From positions 124,001-188,000 of the forward strand of contig JAPJBO010000255.1 in NCBI GenBank assembly GCA_030068145.1: a stretch of DNA of 64,000 bases. Direction: 5' to 3'. Every line of letters begins with the position of its first letter. The stretch's first letter is position 1. The position numbers and the translations under genes are program-made. Below the pieces are notes generated by a model, which saw nothing but the letters and a program-made list of their open reading frames with translations, made no database searches and had not been told where the DNA came from. This DNA is from Diplonema papillatum. Lineage: Eukaryota > Euglenozoa > Diplonemea > Diplonemida > Diplonemidae. Positions 10,636 through 22,017 of this stretch are shown here, piece by piece.

Positions 10636-11149
10636 GGTACCGTATTGCGTAGTTCCTGCGTAGAGCGGGCGTAGTTCGTGCGATTTGTTAAATGTACTTT
10701 TTCGCCGCAGTGGCAAGTTGTACATGCCCCGCCAGGACCGTTTCAGTTTTCGGGGTACCAGTAACGTACTGCCGCTACCGGAGATACGATACGCACGCTA
10801 ATACCCGATACCTTAAAGGAACTTCTTCGACAACGGTCACCGGAGACTATAAAACCCCGGATCTCTCAGCGAACTTGCACTCTAATAAACTTCTGAGACT
10901 AGACTTCACACGTGTACCACAACGCCGCCCCCCCACACTCCCCGATCCCCCCACACTATTTCTGTAACCAACTGCCCACGCGTTGCGCCAAGGGGTTTCA
11001 CCCAATGGCTTCCGCGTCCACCACGGAGGCCCTATAAATCATCAGCAATCTTCCACAAGAACGAATTCCGTCGAAGACGCCCAATCCGTCATCTTGAAAA
11101 AAAAAACGCGAGAAACGAAGAGGAACCGAAAAAGAAAAAGAAGAAAAAG
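10636..11149. repeat. Intergenic with a repeat shared with 48.7 kb
   Basis: Positions 10755-10890 match 48720-48860 (ATACGATACGCAC, then CCCCGGATC and AGCGAACTT). The shorter form of the ending, CCGGA..TC..AGCGAACTTTAACTCTAAAA, recurs at about 25310, 30725, 32965, 33885 and 60615. The rest is unassigned. Confidence 0.55.
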
Positions 11150-11550
11150 GCCGCACCGGGCCCAGGAACGTGACGGTCAACCACAGCTTGCAAAGCTTCA
11201 GTCGAAGGCAGCAACCCCGTCCGCTCTGTCCTGTGGCTGACCGTCTCCACGAGCTCGTGTTTCAGCGCGAGCGCCAAGCCCCGAGGTGCTCCACGCCTTG
11301 ATGCTTTAGTTTGGGATCCAGAGCTCAGGTTGCAAGGTGGCCCAGTTTGTTGAGCATCAGCGTACCGCTGGTATTCAGAAGGCTGGGATCAACCCCTCGC
11401 GTCAAGACCTGTGCTCTCTGAACGGTGGTAACGGAGCCTTGCAAGTAATCTCTTCATCGGGATGGAAATCAGTAGCCACTTGACCCGTAGACTCGTGGCT
11501 CTGCAGTACTGCCGAACACGTGAAGCTTTGGCTCTCTCTGGTACCTTGGA
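11150..11550 (+). repeat. Rep-C copy with an internal insertion
   Basis: Shows GTGACGGTCAACCACAGCTT, CTGACCGTCTCCACGAG and, after about 120 extra bases (11310-11440), CAGTAGCCACTTGACCCG and GAACACGTGAAGC. The insertion is absent from the other copies. Confidence 0.7.
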
Positions 11551-13146
11551 AATGAAGAGAACACAAAAAGAGACGGTCAGACGGTACCAAGAAGACAGAC
11601 AGTCACCGACTGCGGCACCATCCTGAGGAGGGCCTACAGTAAGTAAGGTATGTACGGTTAGTCCTCAACAGGGATTATCCTGTATGGTTAAAAAAAATTT
11701 TTTTCACCAAAAAAAAAAAATTCTGAAAACAGGCCGGTGAAAAAAGATTTTTTAGCCATGGGGATTTCTGGTGAAAACTTTTTGGCAAGGGACCCAGGCT
11801 ACAGGCTCAGATCCTGGAGTCGTAGTTGCTGTTTTGTGTACAGCCTGCCAGCGATGTGGTCCAGAAATATCTCTGGGGCCATGAGGGGCGTTGGGATTAG
11901 CGTGTTGGGGGGCGCCTGTCGTGAGCAGCTTCGCCCTGCCTCGATTCGTTGAAAGGCGTTGAGGCCATCATGCCGTAGTGCCCACTGGGACTGACAAGTG
12001 AAGGCTACAACTAAGTGGAGAAGCAGCAGCCAGATTGTGTTTTCCATCACACCCAGTAATCAGTCACTGGAGGATCGTTTGCTATCCTGAAGCTCACAGG
12101 CCTGAAAGGATTTTGAAACTAAAAGAGATGTCGCTCACCGCATTTGGTTTTAGTGGTGCTGCCACTGGCCCTGATGACAATACATTGCAGTACGACTACA
12201 GCAACTGGAAGGGACCGAAGTTGGAGAAACAGGCTCTCCTGAGAGGTGTCCAGCAGGGAACCGGGACGAACAGGTTGAAAAAGGCGCAGCTCTTTGGGAC
12301 ACTGCTTCAGCAATCCCAGCTTTCCCACGCGCAGCGTGGGGAAAAATTTTTTCTGGCCATATCAAAGATTTTTTAACCGAGATCCTTCAGAATTTCGGGG
12401 ATTAGAATAACCCCTGGTCCCAGGGGGTTATGCACTGCAGCGGTTGGGTGAGGTAACTCACCCAAAAAAAAAAAAAATCGAAAATCGGGTGGGAGGTTGG
12501 GTTGATTTACACTACCTCGGATTGGGTTGGGCAGGAGTTTGGTGTCTGTAATCTTGGGTTGGGCAGAGGTTTGGGTGTCTGTAGTGGGAATTATTTCTCC
12601 TATTCTGGCTGTGCTACAGAAGAAGGGTGAGACCTTTCATCAGAACAATCGTCAGTAGGCTAGGTGTCTTCTGGAGAACACTGGCTGCAGAAGGTCCTGC
12701 CTTAGCCAGGACATCAGATTCTGAGGCACCATGTACCATACCGTCTCCCTGGTCGGCCTGTTACCAGGCATCAGTTTCCTGTTACAGGTTCCGAACAAGA
12801 CAGAATCTGAAGTGTTATGTACCGTACCGTCTCCCGGGGGGCGGTGCCCCCCGGACCCCCCCTGCATTAAGACTCACCAGAGAAAATGGGCTTGGTGTCT
12901 AGTCTGAAGGAGAAAATGGGCTGCATAAGGTCCTGCTGGTCCTCAAAAAAAAAAAAAAAAAAAAAAAAAAACGATCAACAGGCACGCACAACAAAACAAA
13001 AGAATCCTAAAAAGGTCTCGTTGCTGCGACTCAACTATTTTCTCTCCTCTCCGTAACTCTCTCTCTTTCTCTCTCTCTTCGCTCTTCCGCCCCGCGTCCA
13101 CACGACAGGCAACCTGAAAACAGTAAACAATGTTCGAAACACGGTG
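11551..13146. other. Intergenic; one weak ORF (12128-12376)
   Basis: Mostly unassigned sequence with repeated phrases such as TACCGTCTCCC (12745 and 12825). One ATG-started frame of 82 codons at 12128-12376 starts MSLTAFGFSG, but it lacks the GC-rich codon use of the window's better genes and has no recognisable domain. I do not call it a gene. A run of about 28 A lies at 12943-12970. Confidence 0.4.
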
Positions 13147-13330
13147 GCGTGCACGGTGGTGTCCAGCCTCAGAAGGTCGGAGTTAAAGAAAGGATGTGCC
13201 CGAGTCACAGCCGAAAAGCGGGCGTGCACGCAACCAAAAACGCGTGGAAATGCGCATCCGCGTGTGGCACCCGCATTGAATGGCCTCAAATTTTAGTTCC
13301 AGCTTCTAAGGCTGATCTCCACCGTGTACT
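13147..13330. mobile_element. MITE-like element copy
   Basis: The left end GCACGGTGGTGTCCAGCCTC and the right end AGGCTGATCTCCACCGTG are inverted matches of the copy at 471-630. The core keeps CGAAAAGCGGGCGTG and ACCAAAAACGCGTG. Confidence 0.65.
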
Positions 13331-13965
13331 AATATTATGCTACCCCCTACGCCCCTCCCACTCTCTTCGAAGAAGACTTGATGCTAGCATCAAACATGCA
13401 TGCGAGGCAGTGTTCTGCCTAAACATTATACTAAGTTTTTCCCCCCCCCCCCCCCCGAACAAACCAGACTCACCCCGCTGTCCTGTCTGCAGACCCTCAG
13501 GTTCCACGCTGATGATGGTGTGTCCGGGGCTTAAAGGACCGAAACACGGCGCAGGCTGGGACCAGTGCGGTGTCGAGCACATTATCCATTCCAAGCACGT
13601 TCTTGCAATCCCACCACCCTCATCTCATACAAGTCTCTGGCTCGTCGGTAGTGGAGTTCAGCCACAGAGGCTGGAGTTAGAATGCGGGTGTCACGTTCGC
13701 TTTTTCAGCGGGCCTCTGGCACACCCTCTATAACCACGGCCATCGAAGCTGGGGCTCCGGAACACAGCACACACGAGATGTCGATGCAGAATGTAAAACC
13801 CAGCACTTACCTACCGGGTGCTTGTACGTGCGAAACGTCGAAAAGGCAACCTCTTCCCGTTTCCTCTTGCGTCCCGTTCTTCTTGGCAAAAGCGTCCTGC
13901 CGGCAAGAAGCGGCGTTGGCGGGGCGGATGCTTCATAGCGTAAACGGGCAGGAATTGAAATTCCA
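13331..13965. other. Intergenic; palindromic TTGATGCTAGCATCAA repeat
   Basis: At 13379-13394 is a perfect 16-nt palindrome inside a repeat with CTTCGAAGAAGAC before it and CATGCATG..AGGCAGTG after it. The same block recurs near 14463, 14491, 14616, 20077, 21397 and 62996. Another fragment of the MITE-like family begins near 13655. No coding region supported. Confidence 0.55.
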
Positions 13966-14150
13966 GGCTTTCGATTGTTCACCGACTAACAGTAGACGAG
14001 CAGGGATTGTAATTCGAGGGTTGTCGATTGTTCACCGACTAGCAGTCGACGAGCAGGGATTGTAATTCGAGGGTTGTCGATTGTTCACCGACTGACAGTC
14101 GACGAGCAGGGATTGTAATTCGAGGGTTTCGACTGTTCACCGACTAACAG
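13966..14150 (+). repeat. 53-bp tandem repeat, about 3.5 copies
   Basis: The phrase ACCGACT recurs at 13981, 14034, 14087 and 14139, inside units with GAGCAGGGATTGTAATTCGA. Units are nearly identical and contain no long frame. Confidence 0.8.
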
Positions 14151-14294
14151 GGAACTGAGCCGGGGTTCAGACCGTCGTGCGCCAGGTGGGGGTAGCATCG
14201 AACGTGCAGGCAGTGTACTGTCTGAACAGCAAACTACGGCTCCACTCCATGAAGGCTCGATGTTACCACCAAAAATATGATGCGGGTGTTCCTG

Positions 14295-14425
14295 CGGGGA
14301 GGGACCTTTCCCGCTGCACGAGCGGCAGAAGACCGACCAGATCCTCCCGCTGCTCACCGCCATCCTCTACGAGTCCGTGGCCGTCCCTCTCTTGTCCGCC
14401 GCACCAGGAGGCCCCCCGACAGCCT
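14295..14425 (+). pseudogene. Fragment of the 15.7-kb coiled-coil gene
   Basis: Matches the part of the intact gene around 15860-15950 (ACCTTTCCCGCTGC, CTCCCGCTGCTCACCGCCAT) with scattered differences and no flanking coding sequence. It is the most distant of several partial copies in this cluster. Confidence 0.7.
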
Positions 14426-14842
14426 TAGAAAGCTTTGGGCTCAAACAGGTCCATGGAGTCATGATGCTAGCATCAAACTCCATGGTGTCATGATGCTAGC
14501 ATCAAACGTGCAGTGCAAGGCAGTGTGCTGTCTGAACAGTTAGCTCCGTTTCCACCCCACGAAGGCTTGATGCTAACACTGAGTTCTTTGGGTTGGAGTA
14601 CGTGAACCACACGGTCCACTTGATGCTAGCATCAAACATTGTGCGAAGAGAAGTGAGGAGACCGGAAGCTCCCCGGAGAGATGGTCCCTGCACTCTAACT
14701 CGTCTCTCTCTCTCTCAAACATACGAGAGGCGGATATTACTGCCTAAACAACTACAAACTAAAATTTGTCCTCCCGGGCTGTGATCTTCTCTCTACTTCT
14801 CGTCTAAATACAGTTAGGGGAGAGACGGGAGGAGGGTCAACG

Positions 14843-15075
14843 AAATGTCGTCCAATGTGAGCGAGCAGCCGTTTTGAGAAGCGCGGGAGTGATGCCTCCC
14901 CGGTTCGACGATCGGCAAGAGACCCTGCGGTGCTGCGTCGCGGCGCTGGGCGACGACTTCACGGGGCGGGACGTTTCCCCGCTGCGCGAGCGGCCGCAGA
15001 AGACTGACCAGACCCTCCCGCTGCTCACCGCCATCCTCGTCGAGTCCAGCCTGGTTAGCGGCCCGTAACAGGAGC
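14843..15075 (+). pseudogene. Partial duplicate of the coiled-coil gene, N-terminal part
   Basis: Begins with the same ATGTCGTCCAATGTGAGCGA start as the intact gene but lacks several codons soon after the start and a stretch of the middle (the segment for DVQLVVDVPL is missing). It then stops near 15068, where the intact gene continues. The sequence after the stop is shared with the next copy. Confidence 0.75.
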
Positions 15076-15257
15076 AGCCCCGAGACGACATTCAGCGACT
15101 TGAAACAGTTACCGGGACCCTTCGTGAAGGCATGCTGCTAAACTTTCCACGAAGGCTCGACGTTACCATCAAACATGCGAGATAAACGATCGGCTCTTAG
15201 GTCTTCTATCCGCTTCTTGTCAAACACAGTTAGAAGACACGGGGGAGGGTCATCTAA

Positions 15258-15515
15258 ATGTCGTCCAATGTGAGCGATCGGTTGGCAGCCGTTTTGAGAA
15301 GCGCGGGTGTGGTGCCTCCCCGGTTCGACGACGTGCAGCTGGTGGTCGACGTGCCCCTCCGGCAAGAGACCCTGCGGTGCTGCGTCGTGGCGCTGGGCGA
15401 CGACTTCACGGGGCGGGACGTTCCCCCACTGCGCGAGCGGCCGCAGAAGACTGACCAGACCCTCCCGCTGCTCACCGCCATCCTCGTCGAGTCCAGCCTG
15501 GTTAGCCGCCCGTAG
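15258..15515 (+). pseudogene. Truncated 85-codon duplicate of the coiled-coil gene
   Basis: An open frame of 85 codons nearly identical to the first 80 or so residues of the intact protein at 15708. It diverges at the codons after AILVES and ends in a stop. About 160 bp of flanking DNA (including GTGAAGGCATGCTGCTAAAC) is shared with the 14.8-kb copy, so these are tandem segmental copies. It could in principle make a short protein; I regard it as a truncated copy. Confidence 0.65.
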
Positions 15516-15707
15516 CAGGAGCAGCCCCGAGACGACATTCAGCGACTTGAAACAGTTACCGGGACCCTTCGTGAAGGCATGCTGCTAAACTTTCCACGAA
15601 GGCTCGACGTTACCATCAAACATGCGAGATAAACGATCGGCTAAGGGTCTTCTATCCGCTTCTTGTCAAAACACAGTTAGGGAAGACACGGGGGGAGGGT
15701 CATCGAA

Positions 15708-16706
15708 ATGTCGTCCAATGTGAGCGATCGGTTGACAGCCGTTTTGAGAAGCGCGGGTGTGGTGCCTCCCCGGTTCGACGACGTGCAGCTGGTGGTCGAC
15801 GTGCCCCTCCGGCAAGAGACCCTGCGGTGCTGCGTCGTGGCGCTGGGCGACGACTTCACGGGGCGCGACCTTTCCCCGCTGCGCGAGCGGCCGCAGAAGA
15901 CCGACCGGACCCTCCCGCTGCTCACCGCCATCCTCGTCGAGTCCGGTCTCCTGGCCGTGCCCGCCAGCGGCCCGTACCAGGCGCCGGCCCTCAGCGGCGA
16001 AGCGGCCGCGGCTCCGTCCAGGGAAGAGGCGTCTGCGGTGGTCGAAGGAAACGACCCGAAGCACAAGGACGCTGTCCTCCAGCTGTTCTCGCGTCTGGCG
16101 GACGTGTTGGAGGTTGCGCTCTACTCCAGCGGGGCCGCGGGAAGGGGCGGGCTCGAAGCGGAGTACCAGTGGTGTGTGTCTGTGGAGGGGGCCGTTTTCG
16201 AGCGGCAGGCAGACATTTTCAGCAAAGCTTGCACTCTGCTCCCGGCCGGCATGCACCCGGCGCACCGGGCGAGAGCGCGGCGTGCGATGGGTTCCGGTGG
16301 CAGCTCGGTGCTCGCGACCGGCAGTCTGCCGCAGCTGAAGCAGCAGACGATGCTGCTGTCGTCGGCCCTGCGGGACTGCCTGCAAACCCGGGCGTCCGCT
16401 CCTCGTCCCCCCGCCGCCGCCGGCACGTCCATCCTGCCTCCAGCCCAGCTGGCGGCCAGACTCAACGAGTGGCGGCACGCCCTGTCCGACCTCACCGCTG
16501 CCGCGAACACAGCCACGAACCTCATCCAGAGGGCCGGTCTCTCTGCTCCGAAGCACTCGTCCGTCCACGATGCGGTGGGGGATCTGGCGTGCGCCATCCA
16601 CGACCAGAACGCCAGCTTGGCCGCAGTTCAACACACTTCAGCAGACGTGAGGCGTGAGGCGTCTAGTAGACGACTTGAAGCAGAACGCGGCCGCTATGCA
16701 ACATGA
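15708..16706 (+). CDS. Unrecognised coiled-coil-type protein, C-terminus frameshifted
   Basis: ATG-started, intronless frame of 332 codons beginning MSSNVSDRLT. I do not recognise the family. The middle and C-terminal halves (around LKQQTMLLSSALRDC and LAARLNEWRHALSDL) are rich in helix-forming residues with heptad-like spacing. Near the end the 7-bp phrase GTGAGGC is directly duplicated (16647-16653 and 16654-16660). Partial downstream copies lack this duplication and read on as DDL.QNAA, so the original C-terminus was probably different and about 20 residues longer; this copy ends ERGRYAT instead. The gene is flanked by truncated copies on both sides. Whether this copy is still functional cannot be told from the sequence. 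Confidence 0.6.
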   Translation: MSSNVSDRLTAVLRSAGVVPPRFDDVQLVVDVPLRQETLRCCVVALGDDFTGRDLSPLRERPQKTDRTLPLLTAILVESGLLAVPASGPYQAPALSGEAAAAPSREEASAVVEGNDPKHKDAVLQLFSRLADVLEVALYSSGAAGRGGLEAEYQWCVSVEGAVFERQADIFSKACTLLPAGMHPAHRARARRAMGSGGSSVLATGSLPQLKQQTMLLSSALRDCLQTRASAPRPPAAAGTSILPPAQLAARLNEWRHALSDLTAAANTATNLIQRAGLSAPKHSSVHDAVGDLACAIHDQNASLAAVQHTSADVRREASSRRLEAERGRYAT

Positions 16707-17560
16707 CTTGGAAGAGGCAGTAGCAGAGCCAGACATCTCGTGGGCTCAACAGTGCGCTGCTGTACTTTGATGTGGTGATAGCACAGTCAGTCTGTTTGTG
16801 AACTGTCGGTAGTCAGTTCAGCACATTTCGGCAGACGTGAGGCTGACGACTGGATGCAGAACGCGGCTGCTATGCAGCACGACTTAGAAGAGACCGTGAC
16901 ACAGCCAGACAGTGTGTGCTCGCGGCCGGCACTCTGCCGCAGCTGAAGCAGCAGACGATGCTGCTGTCGTCAGCCCTGCGGGACTGCCTGCAAACCCAGA
17001 CGTCCGCTTCTCGTCGCGTCCATCCTGCCTCCAGCCCAGCTGGCGGCCAGACTCAACGAGTGGCGGCACGCCCTGTCCGACCTCACCGCTGCCGCGAACA
17101 CAGCCACGAACCTCATCCAGAGGGCCGGTCTCTCTGCTCCGAAGCACTCGTCCGTCCACGATGCGTGGGGGATCTGGCGTGCGCCATCCACGACCAGATC
17201 AGTTCAGCGTGAGGTTGACGACTTGATGCAGACCGTGGTATCTCCTGCACGCTTAGAAGAGGCTGTAGCACAGTATGTCATACCAACGTACAGGCTGCTT
17301 AACAGCATGACCTAGAAGAAGAGGTAGCAACACAGCCAGACATCTCGTGGGCTCAACTGGTGTACTTTAAATGTGTTGATAGCCGCCATCCTCTTTATGA
17401 ATGAATTATTTGTCGGCAGGCAGTTCCGGCAGGCAGATGTCAGACGTGAGGCGGCTCGTCGACGAATTCAAGCAGAATGCTGCTACGCATAATTAAGAAG
17501 AGGCCGTGGCACCTCCAGACATTGAGTGAGGGCAACAGTGCGGTGCTGTAGTCATGTGAT
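16707..17560 (+). pseudogene. Tandem 3'-end fragments of the coiled-coil gene
   Basis: At least three partial copies of the gene's 3' part follow it. 16800-16915 repeats the tail. 16918-17200 repeats the segment from LPQLKQQTM to HDAVGDLACAI, with deletions. 17198-17410 and 17430-17560 repeat the tail again. None has a start codon. They keep the frame form lacking the 7-bp duplication seen in the main copy. Confidence 0.7.
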
Positions 17561-19026
17561 GTGTTGACAACGCCTCAGAGTACGGAGCCCCATTCAAACA
17601 AGTTCGTAAAGTATACTTTCGTTCCGTGTTTTCCGACTTAGAGTCGCCGGGAAGGGCGAATGCACACGCGGCGAGGTTTTACCCGCACCCGCGTTATTGT
17701 TAGATCTTATTTGGCTTGCTCGTCTCCCCGTGTGTTTATTTTTGTTGTTCTCCCGTTTGCAACGTCAGCCTTTTTTGCATCGAAACGCGGAAGGTCGTCT
17801 GGCCGTACGGGTTCACTCAGAAAGCCAGGCGTTAATGAGCCAGAAAGCCAGTAAACAGAAGGAACAAGGAACCCCTGTGCGTAGGCAGAGTACGTTCCGA
17901 CGGAACAAAACAAAAACAGCACCATTGTCAAAGCCTCAGGCCGACAGAACACTGCAGGGAAATCAACTGGGACTGCAGCCGGACCCGTTAGACCCGTGGT
18001 TCCTGCAATATCGCCGAACACGTGAAGAGCTTGACTCTGACTGCCGTGTGGCTAACTTTAGCCAGTTAGCCAGGGTCCTTTCAGGGTCCTTTCAGGGTCC
18101 CGGCGGTTTGGCGACACATTTTGCAGGCGTTTTATGAACCCACACCGGTGTGGATCAAAGTTTCCTGGGGTTTCCGATTGTTTTTGGGTTCCGTTTGCGG
18201 TTGTGTCCTAGTCGGGCTGCTTTTTGTGGCTGCAGTTTGGGTTTTTGATGATTTTCCTTAAGGAATTGCCTAGGAATTGGCTTGAGAGTGAAGTATCGCT
18301 GCCCATCTGCGCCCCGAAATTAGTAATGAACTTTCTACACAACATTTTCTTCGAAGAAGACTTGAAGCAGGGGACTTTAGCACTTTGTCTGACCGAGCAA
18401 AAAAGTCGCTTTTGGGGCCCTGCGGTACCCTGTGGGTGTCTGAGTGCCTGGAACTGTCCCCGCGCACGCAAACAAGGGACCGGTGGTAAAGGGCCATATG
18501 GTTACGGGTTGTATATTTAGTGCACGCTTTCGTTATGGGTTGTGGCTAGCCTTGGCCGGGACTGTTTGTGACCGACACCAAGTACATTCCTTCGTGGAGT
18601 GTAGTACTTGGGCCCCCCCACGGTTGCCTTGTAGCCCGTACCGGTCTGTTGTCCGCGTTTTTATGTATTTTCTCGTAGAGTAGCGCTTGGGTTTCGTGAC
18701 GCTTGCTGCACTTCACGTGGTGCGGATACAAAAAAAGAACAGCGCGCGCGTGTCCTTCGTGCATGCTGCTGTCCACTTTCTCTCCTTCCTTCGACCTGCA
18801 GGGGCCAGCGAGTAAAAACTCACTAACCACGGGCACCCAGTGTGCCCAGAGTGCCTGAACTGTGGCGAGCAACGAACAGTTTTACCCTGCAAATATACCC
18901 AAAAAAAAAAAAAAACGCTAACCCAAACAACTTCCGCCGGTAGAGAAACCTTGCCTAAAGAAATCAACTGCCTTCGGGTAGGCTAGTCTGACACTAGTTG
19001 TCGTCGGGAAAAAAAAAAAAAAAAAC
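17561..19026. other. Intergenic; repeat shared with 25 kb
   Basis: Positions 18500-18690 (TATGGGTTGTGGCTAGCC, GACACCAAGTACATTCC) are an inverted match of 25050-25260. Positions 18905-19005 (CCAAACAACTTCCGCCGGTA) match 52857-52945, which lies just upstream of a Canopy-gene exon. An open frame at about 17697-18137 has no ATG start and no recognised domain, so it is not called. Confidence 0.5.
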
Positions 19027-19245
19027 CCTTATGTATAAGCACCTGCTTTGTAGCAAAAGCTTGAGGAGACTGCCAGTTGCGATCGATCAAAGGAGGTAAA
19101 TGTGCTGTAGCCCACGCGAAACACAGGTAAATATGGGTTTAGTGGCGGCGTAAGCGTTCAACAAACAAGACCCAAGTATTGTTTTCTCCCCCTCTAGGCT
19201 CCTTCGAAATGAGCACAAGGCAGTCCCTCGAGTATTTCTACATAA
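19027..19245 (+). repeat. Rep-A full copy
   Basis: Complete from TGTATAAGCACCTGCTTTG to CCCTCGAGTATTT. The family's paired subterminal blocks are visible: GGAGACTGCCAG on the left and GGCAGTCCCTCGAGTATTT on the right. Confidence 0.85.
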
Positions 19246-19450
19246 GCGCCAGCTTGAAAGGAAATGTTCGACGATGCTGCCCGACAAAGAACAGAAGGGA
19301 TCCCAAGTGCTGTAACTACCGAACCACGTGCTGAACGGACGTGAGGTCATGCGGGTCTACCCCTACACGACAAAATCACACAAACGCAACAGGTAAAAGT
19401 CCCGAGCGAGAAAGCAACACACGGTGGTGAAAGCGAAGAACAAAAGGGGA
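19246..19450 (+). repeat. Dispersed repeat shared with 10.2 kb
   Basis: Close match to 10215-10390 over GCCAGCTTGAAAGGAAATG through GAGGTCATGCGGGTCTACCC, including the same CACACAAAC end, with one extra 20-nt insertion. Confidence 0.7.
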
Positions 19451-19784
19451 TGAAGTGTCATTGCGGACGATTTCCCCTCAACAATGGGGATGATTGATAC
19501 ACTCTCTGTCCAACCCGTCACAAAAGTTCCTCTGGTCCGGCGGCTCCTCGAAATGGTGCAAAGGAAGTGTCACGGTGCAGGAAGTCAGTCACACAGATGA
19601 GGCGTCTTCATGCCGCTCCCGGTATGAGGACACAGTGTGATACTCCCAAGTTGCGATCTTCGTGACGAATCGTAGTGGAGCAGGGAGGCCGCGGTGGAGT
19701 GGGTGAAGCAGGCGACGGGACTCCAAGTTCCGCCCGCTTCGTCCGGACAATGTCAAGTCGAAGCAGCTACGTCGAGTGTTTCTT

Positions 19785-20010
19785 TGATAGTACATCTGTA
19801 CGGACGGGAACATTTCCGGAACAACGGTAGAAAACGAAGCCAACAAAAAAAAGTGCGAATACAGGAAACCCCTCCCAGAGACTGCACACGCGAAGAACAA
19901 GAAACTTTTGCCTTATCATTTTCATCGCCGTTGGTCAGTTGATGCTGATCGTCAGTTGCTTCGTTTATCAGTGCCCAACTCCGGAAACGTTCATCCAGCA
20001 TCGGTGCATG
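19785..20010 (+). repeat. Rep-B copy
   Basis: Starts ACATCTGTACGGACGGGAAC and contains the GAAGAACAAGAAACTTTTGCC and CAGTTGATGCTGATCG blocks of the family. It lies about 220 bp upstream of the start codon of the 20.2-kb gene. The palindromic GCTAGCATCAA repeat follows at 20060-20130. Confidence 0.75.
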
Positions 20011-20229
20011 GGAGACAGCGTGCTGCCCGGAAAACCCCCCTCTACTATTACTATACAACATCTTCTTCGAAGAAGACTTGATGCTAGCATCAACGATCAA
20101 GTGTTGTGTCTAAACATTAAGCTTAAGATTTTCCACCCGTTTCCTTTTACTTGCTGGTCCCTGGGGAGTGTGTGGGGTCAATTCTATGATGCATTCAAGG
20201 TGGGGACCGGGAAGGGAAGGAGAGGGGTG

Positions 20230-22017
20230 ATGATTCGCCGCTGCCTCCAGCGGTTGTCGCAGCAGGCCGGGACGCCTTGGTCGCCGGTGGATACCGACCA
20301 TGCGGCGAGGAACCTCAAGATGGAGCGGGAAGGGCTGCCGAAGAGCAGCACCGCCGGGCAAGTCGAAGGAGTGAACTCCTCCACCCTGGTGGACAGTAGC
20401 ATGAACGAACGACCCAAGGACACGCGCGCGCTGCTCAATCTGCTCAACGAGAAGGACTTCTTCGACTTCTCGACGCTCTCGGCGCCCGGGAAGGCGTCGT
20501 TCCACATCGAACGACCGTCCAAAGAAGCGCTTTCCCTGAAGAACCGCAGGCAGTCCGCCGACAAACTGGGCAGCCTGGTCGGGATGGACGTCCGCAGCCG
20601 CCTGCTCGCGTTGAAATCCACCAGGGACCAGCTGAACTGCCCCGTGCTGGCAGCTCCAGCCATCGGGTGGTGGGCACGGTGCTTCCTCATAGACGGCGCC
20701 CTGTGCAGGGAGCTTGCCCGTGGCGTCCCGTGCGTGCTGGTCGCCGATCCCCTGGTCACCTGGCGCAGTCCCGAGAAAGTGTCGACGTGGGAGACGTGCC
20801 CTACGCTCCCCGGCCTGGCCGTGCGCACCGCCCGGCAGCAGTCGCTTTCGTTCTCTTTTTGGTCCGGCGAGCCTTGCAACGACATGCACGCACTGCAGGT
20901 ACGGTACTTACTCTTAACCATCGCCGCACTAACTACGCGCAGACGAGCAGTGAAGCCGCCCGCGTCGCAGGTCGCACAAACGGAAGAAGCCCGTGCAGCA
21001 GACGAGGTGATGCGCGAAGCGACCAGCCCGGATAGATCAGCAAGACGCAAGACCAGGAAGGCGGGGGACGCGACCCAGAGTCCCGGGCTAAGTAGCCTGG
21101 AACTAGTGTGATGGACCTTTCTTCGGAGGGGCTCACGCACTCAAAGTTCGACTTATATATATACGCACAAACTACGCGCAGACGAGCAGTGAAGCGGCCG
21201 CTTGGTCCGTGAGTGGGAATGTTCCAGAGGAAGAAGTTTGTGTTTGAACGACGTATATCGTCGACCGCACAAAACAGAAATCAAGTACACAATGTACACA
21301 AAAAAGGAAAGAGAACAGGGCACACAAGAGTGTGGCTTAGGGGAGAACCCCCGAAGGGCTTCCCTTTTCTAGACAACGTCTCCCTCGAAGAAGACTTGAC
21401 GCTAGCATCAGCCATGCATGAGAGGCAGTGCTCTGCCTAAACATTAATCTCAGATTTCTCCCCCTCCCGTTATTTTTCCTTGAACGGGAAAACCACGCAG
21501 TCTATTATCCCCGAGGTTTTATTCTCCCGCAATCGAACCAGGTTGCAATACCTAAGCACATACACACCGAGTGTCCTTGCGCATCGAGACACACGGAAGA
21601 GCTCCCCCGCAAGGGTGCTTACCCCCGCGAGTAAAAGGGTGCTTCTTTCCAGGGCAGGTATTCTCATCTTGCAAGGTGGCCGGTGCTTCCTCACGGGCCC
21701 CGACGCACGCCTGCGGCCTCTCCATCCAACCCTCTGTTTTTCTTCTTTCTCTGTATCTCCAAGTTCTCCCCTCGTGCGAGCGGGCCCAGAGAAGGTAAAT
21801 ATAAAATCCGCAAACCGGTAACCACCCCCCGCAGGTGCGCCCTGCGTTGGCCATCGCGTGCCAGCGCGCTCTGGATCACTTCGAGGGGAAGTACATCGTT
21901 CACCGGCAAGTGGGAGAGAACGCCGTCATCCCGCTCAGCGAGTACGTGGCGCGAAAAGAGTACTACGACGAGGAAGTTGACATCCCGGGCGTCCTTCCGG
22001 CCAACCCTCTCGGCTGA
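20230..22017 (+). CDS. Predicted mitochondrial protein of unknown function, two exons
   Basis: Exon 1 is 20230-20898 and exon 2 is 21835-22017. The junction CTGCAG/GTACGG ... CCCCCCGCAG/GTGCGC keeps phase 0 and gives 283 residues ending ANPLG. The first in-frame ATG of the GC-rich segment begins MIRRCLQRLSQQAG: Arg-rich, no acidic residues, a typical mitochondrial presequence. No family is recognised. The segments FHIERPSKEALSLKNRR and ACQRALDHFEGKYIVHRQ look like ordinary globular protein. Within a euglenozoan, a mitochondrial ribosome or RNA-processing component is possible, but that is a guess. The frame continues past the exon 1 donor to 21111, but composition changes there, supporting the splice. 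Intron 1 (936 bp) contains a palindromic-repeat copy at 21370-21450. Confidence 0.65.

Noticed and set aside
12128-12376. 82-codon ATG ORF
   Set aside because: Atypical composition, no domain and no conserved copy; openness is within chance.
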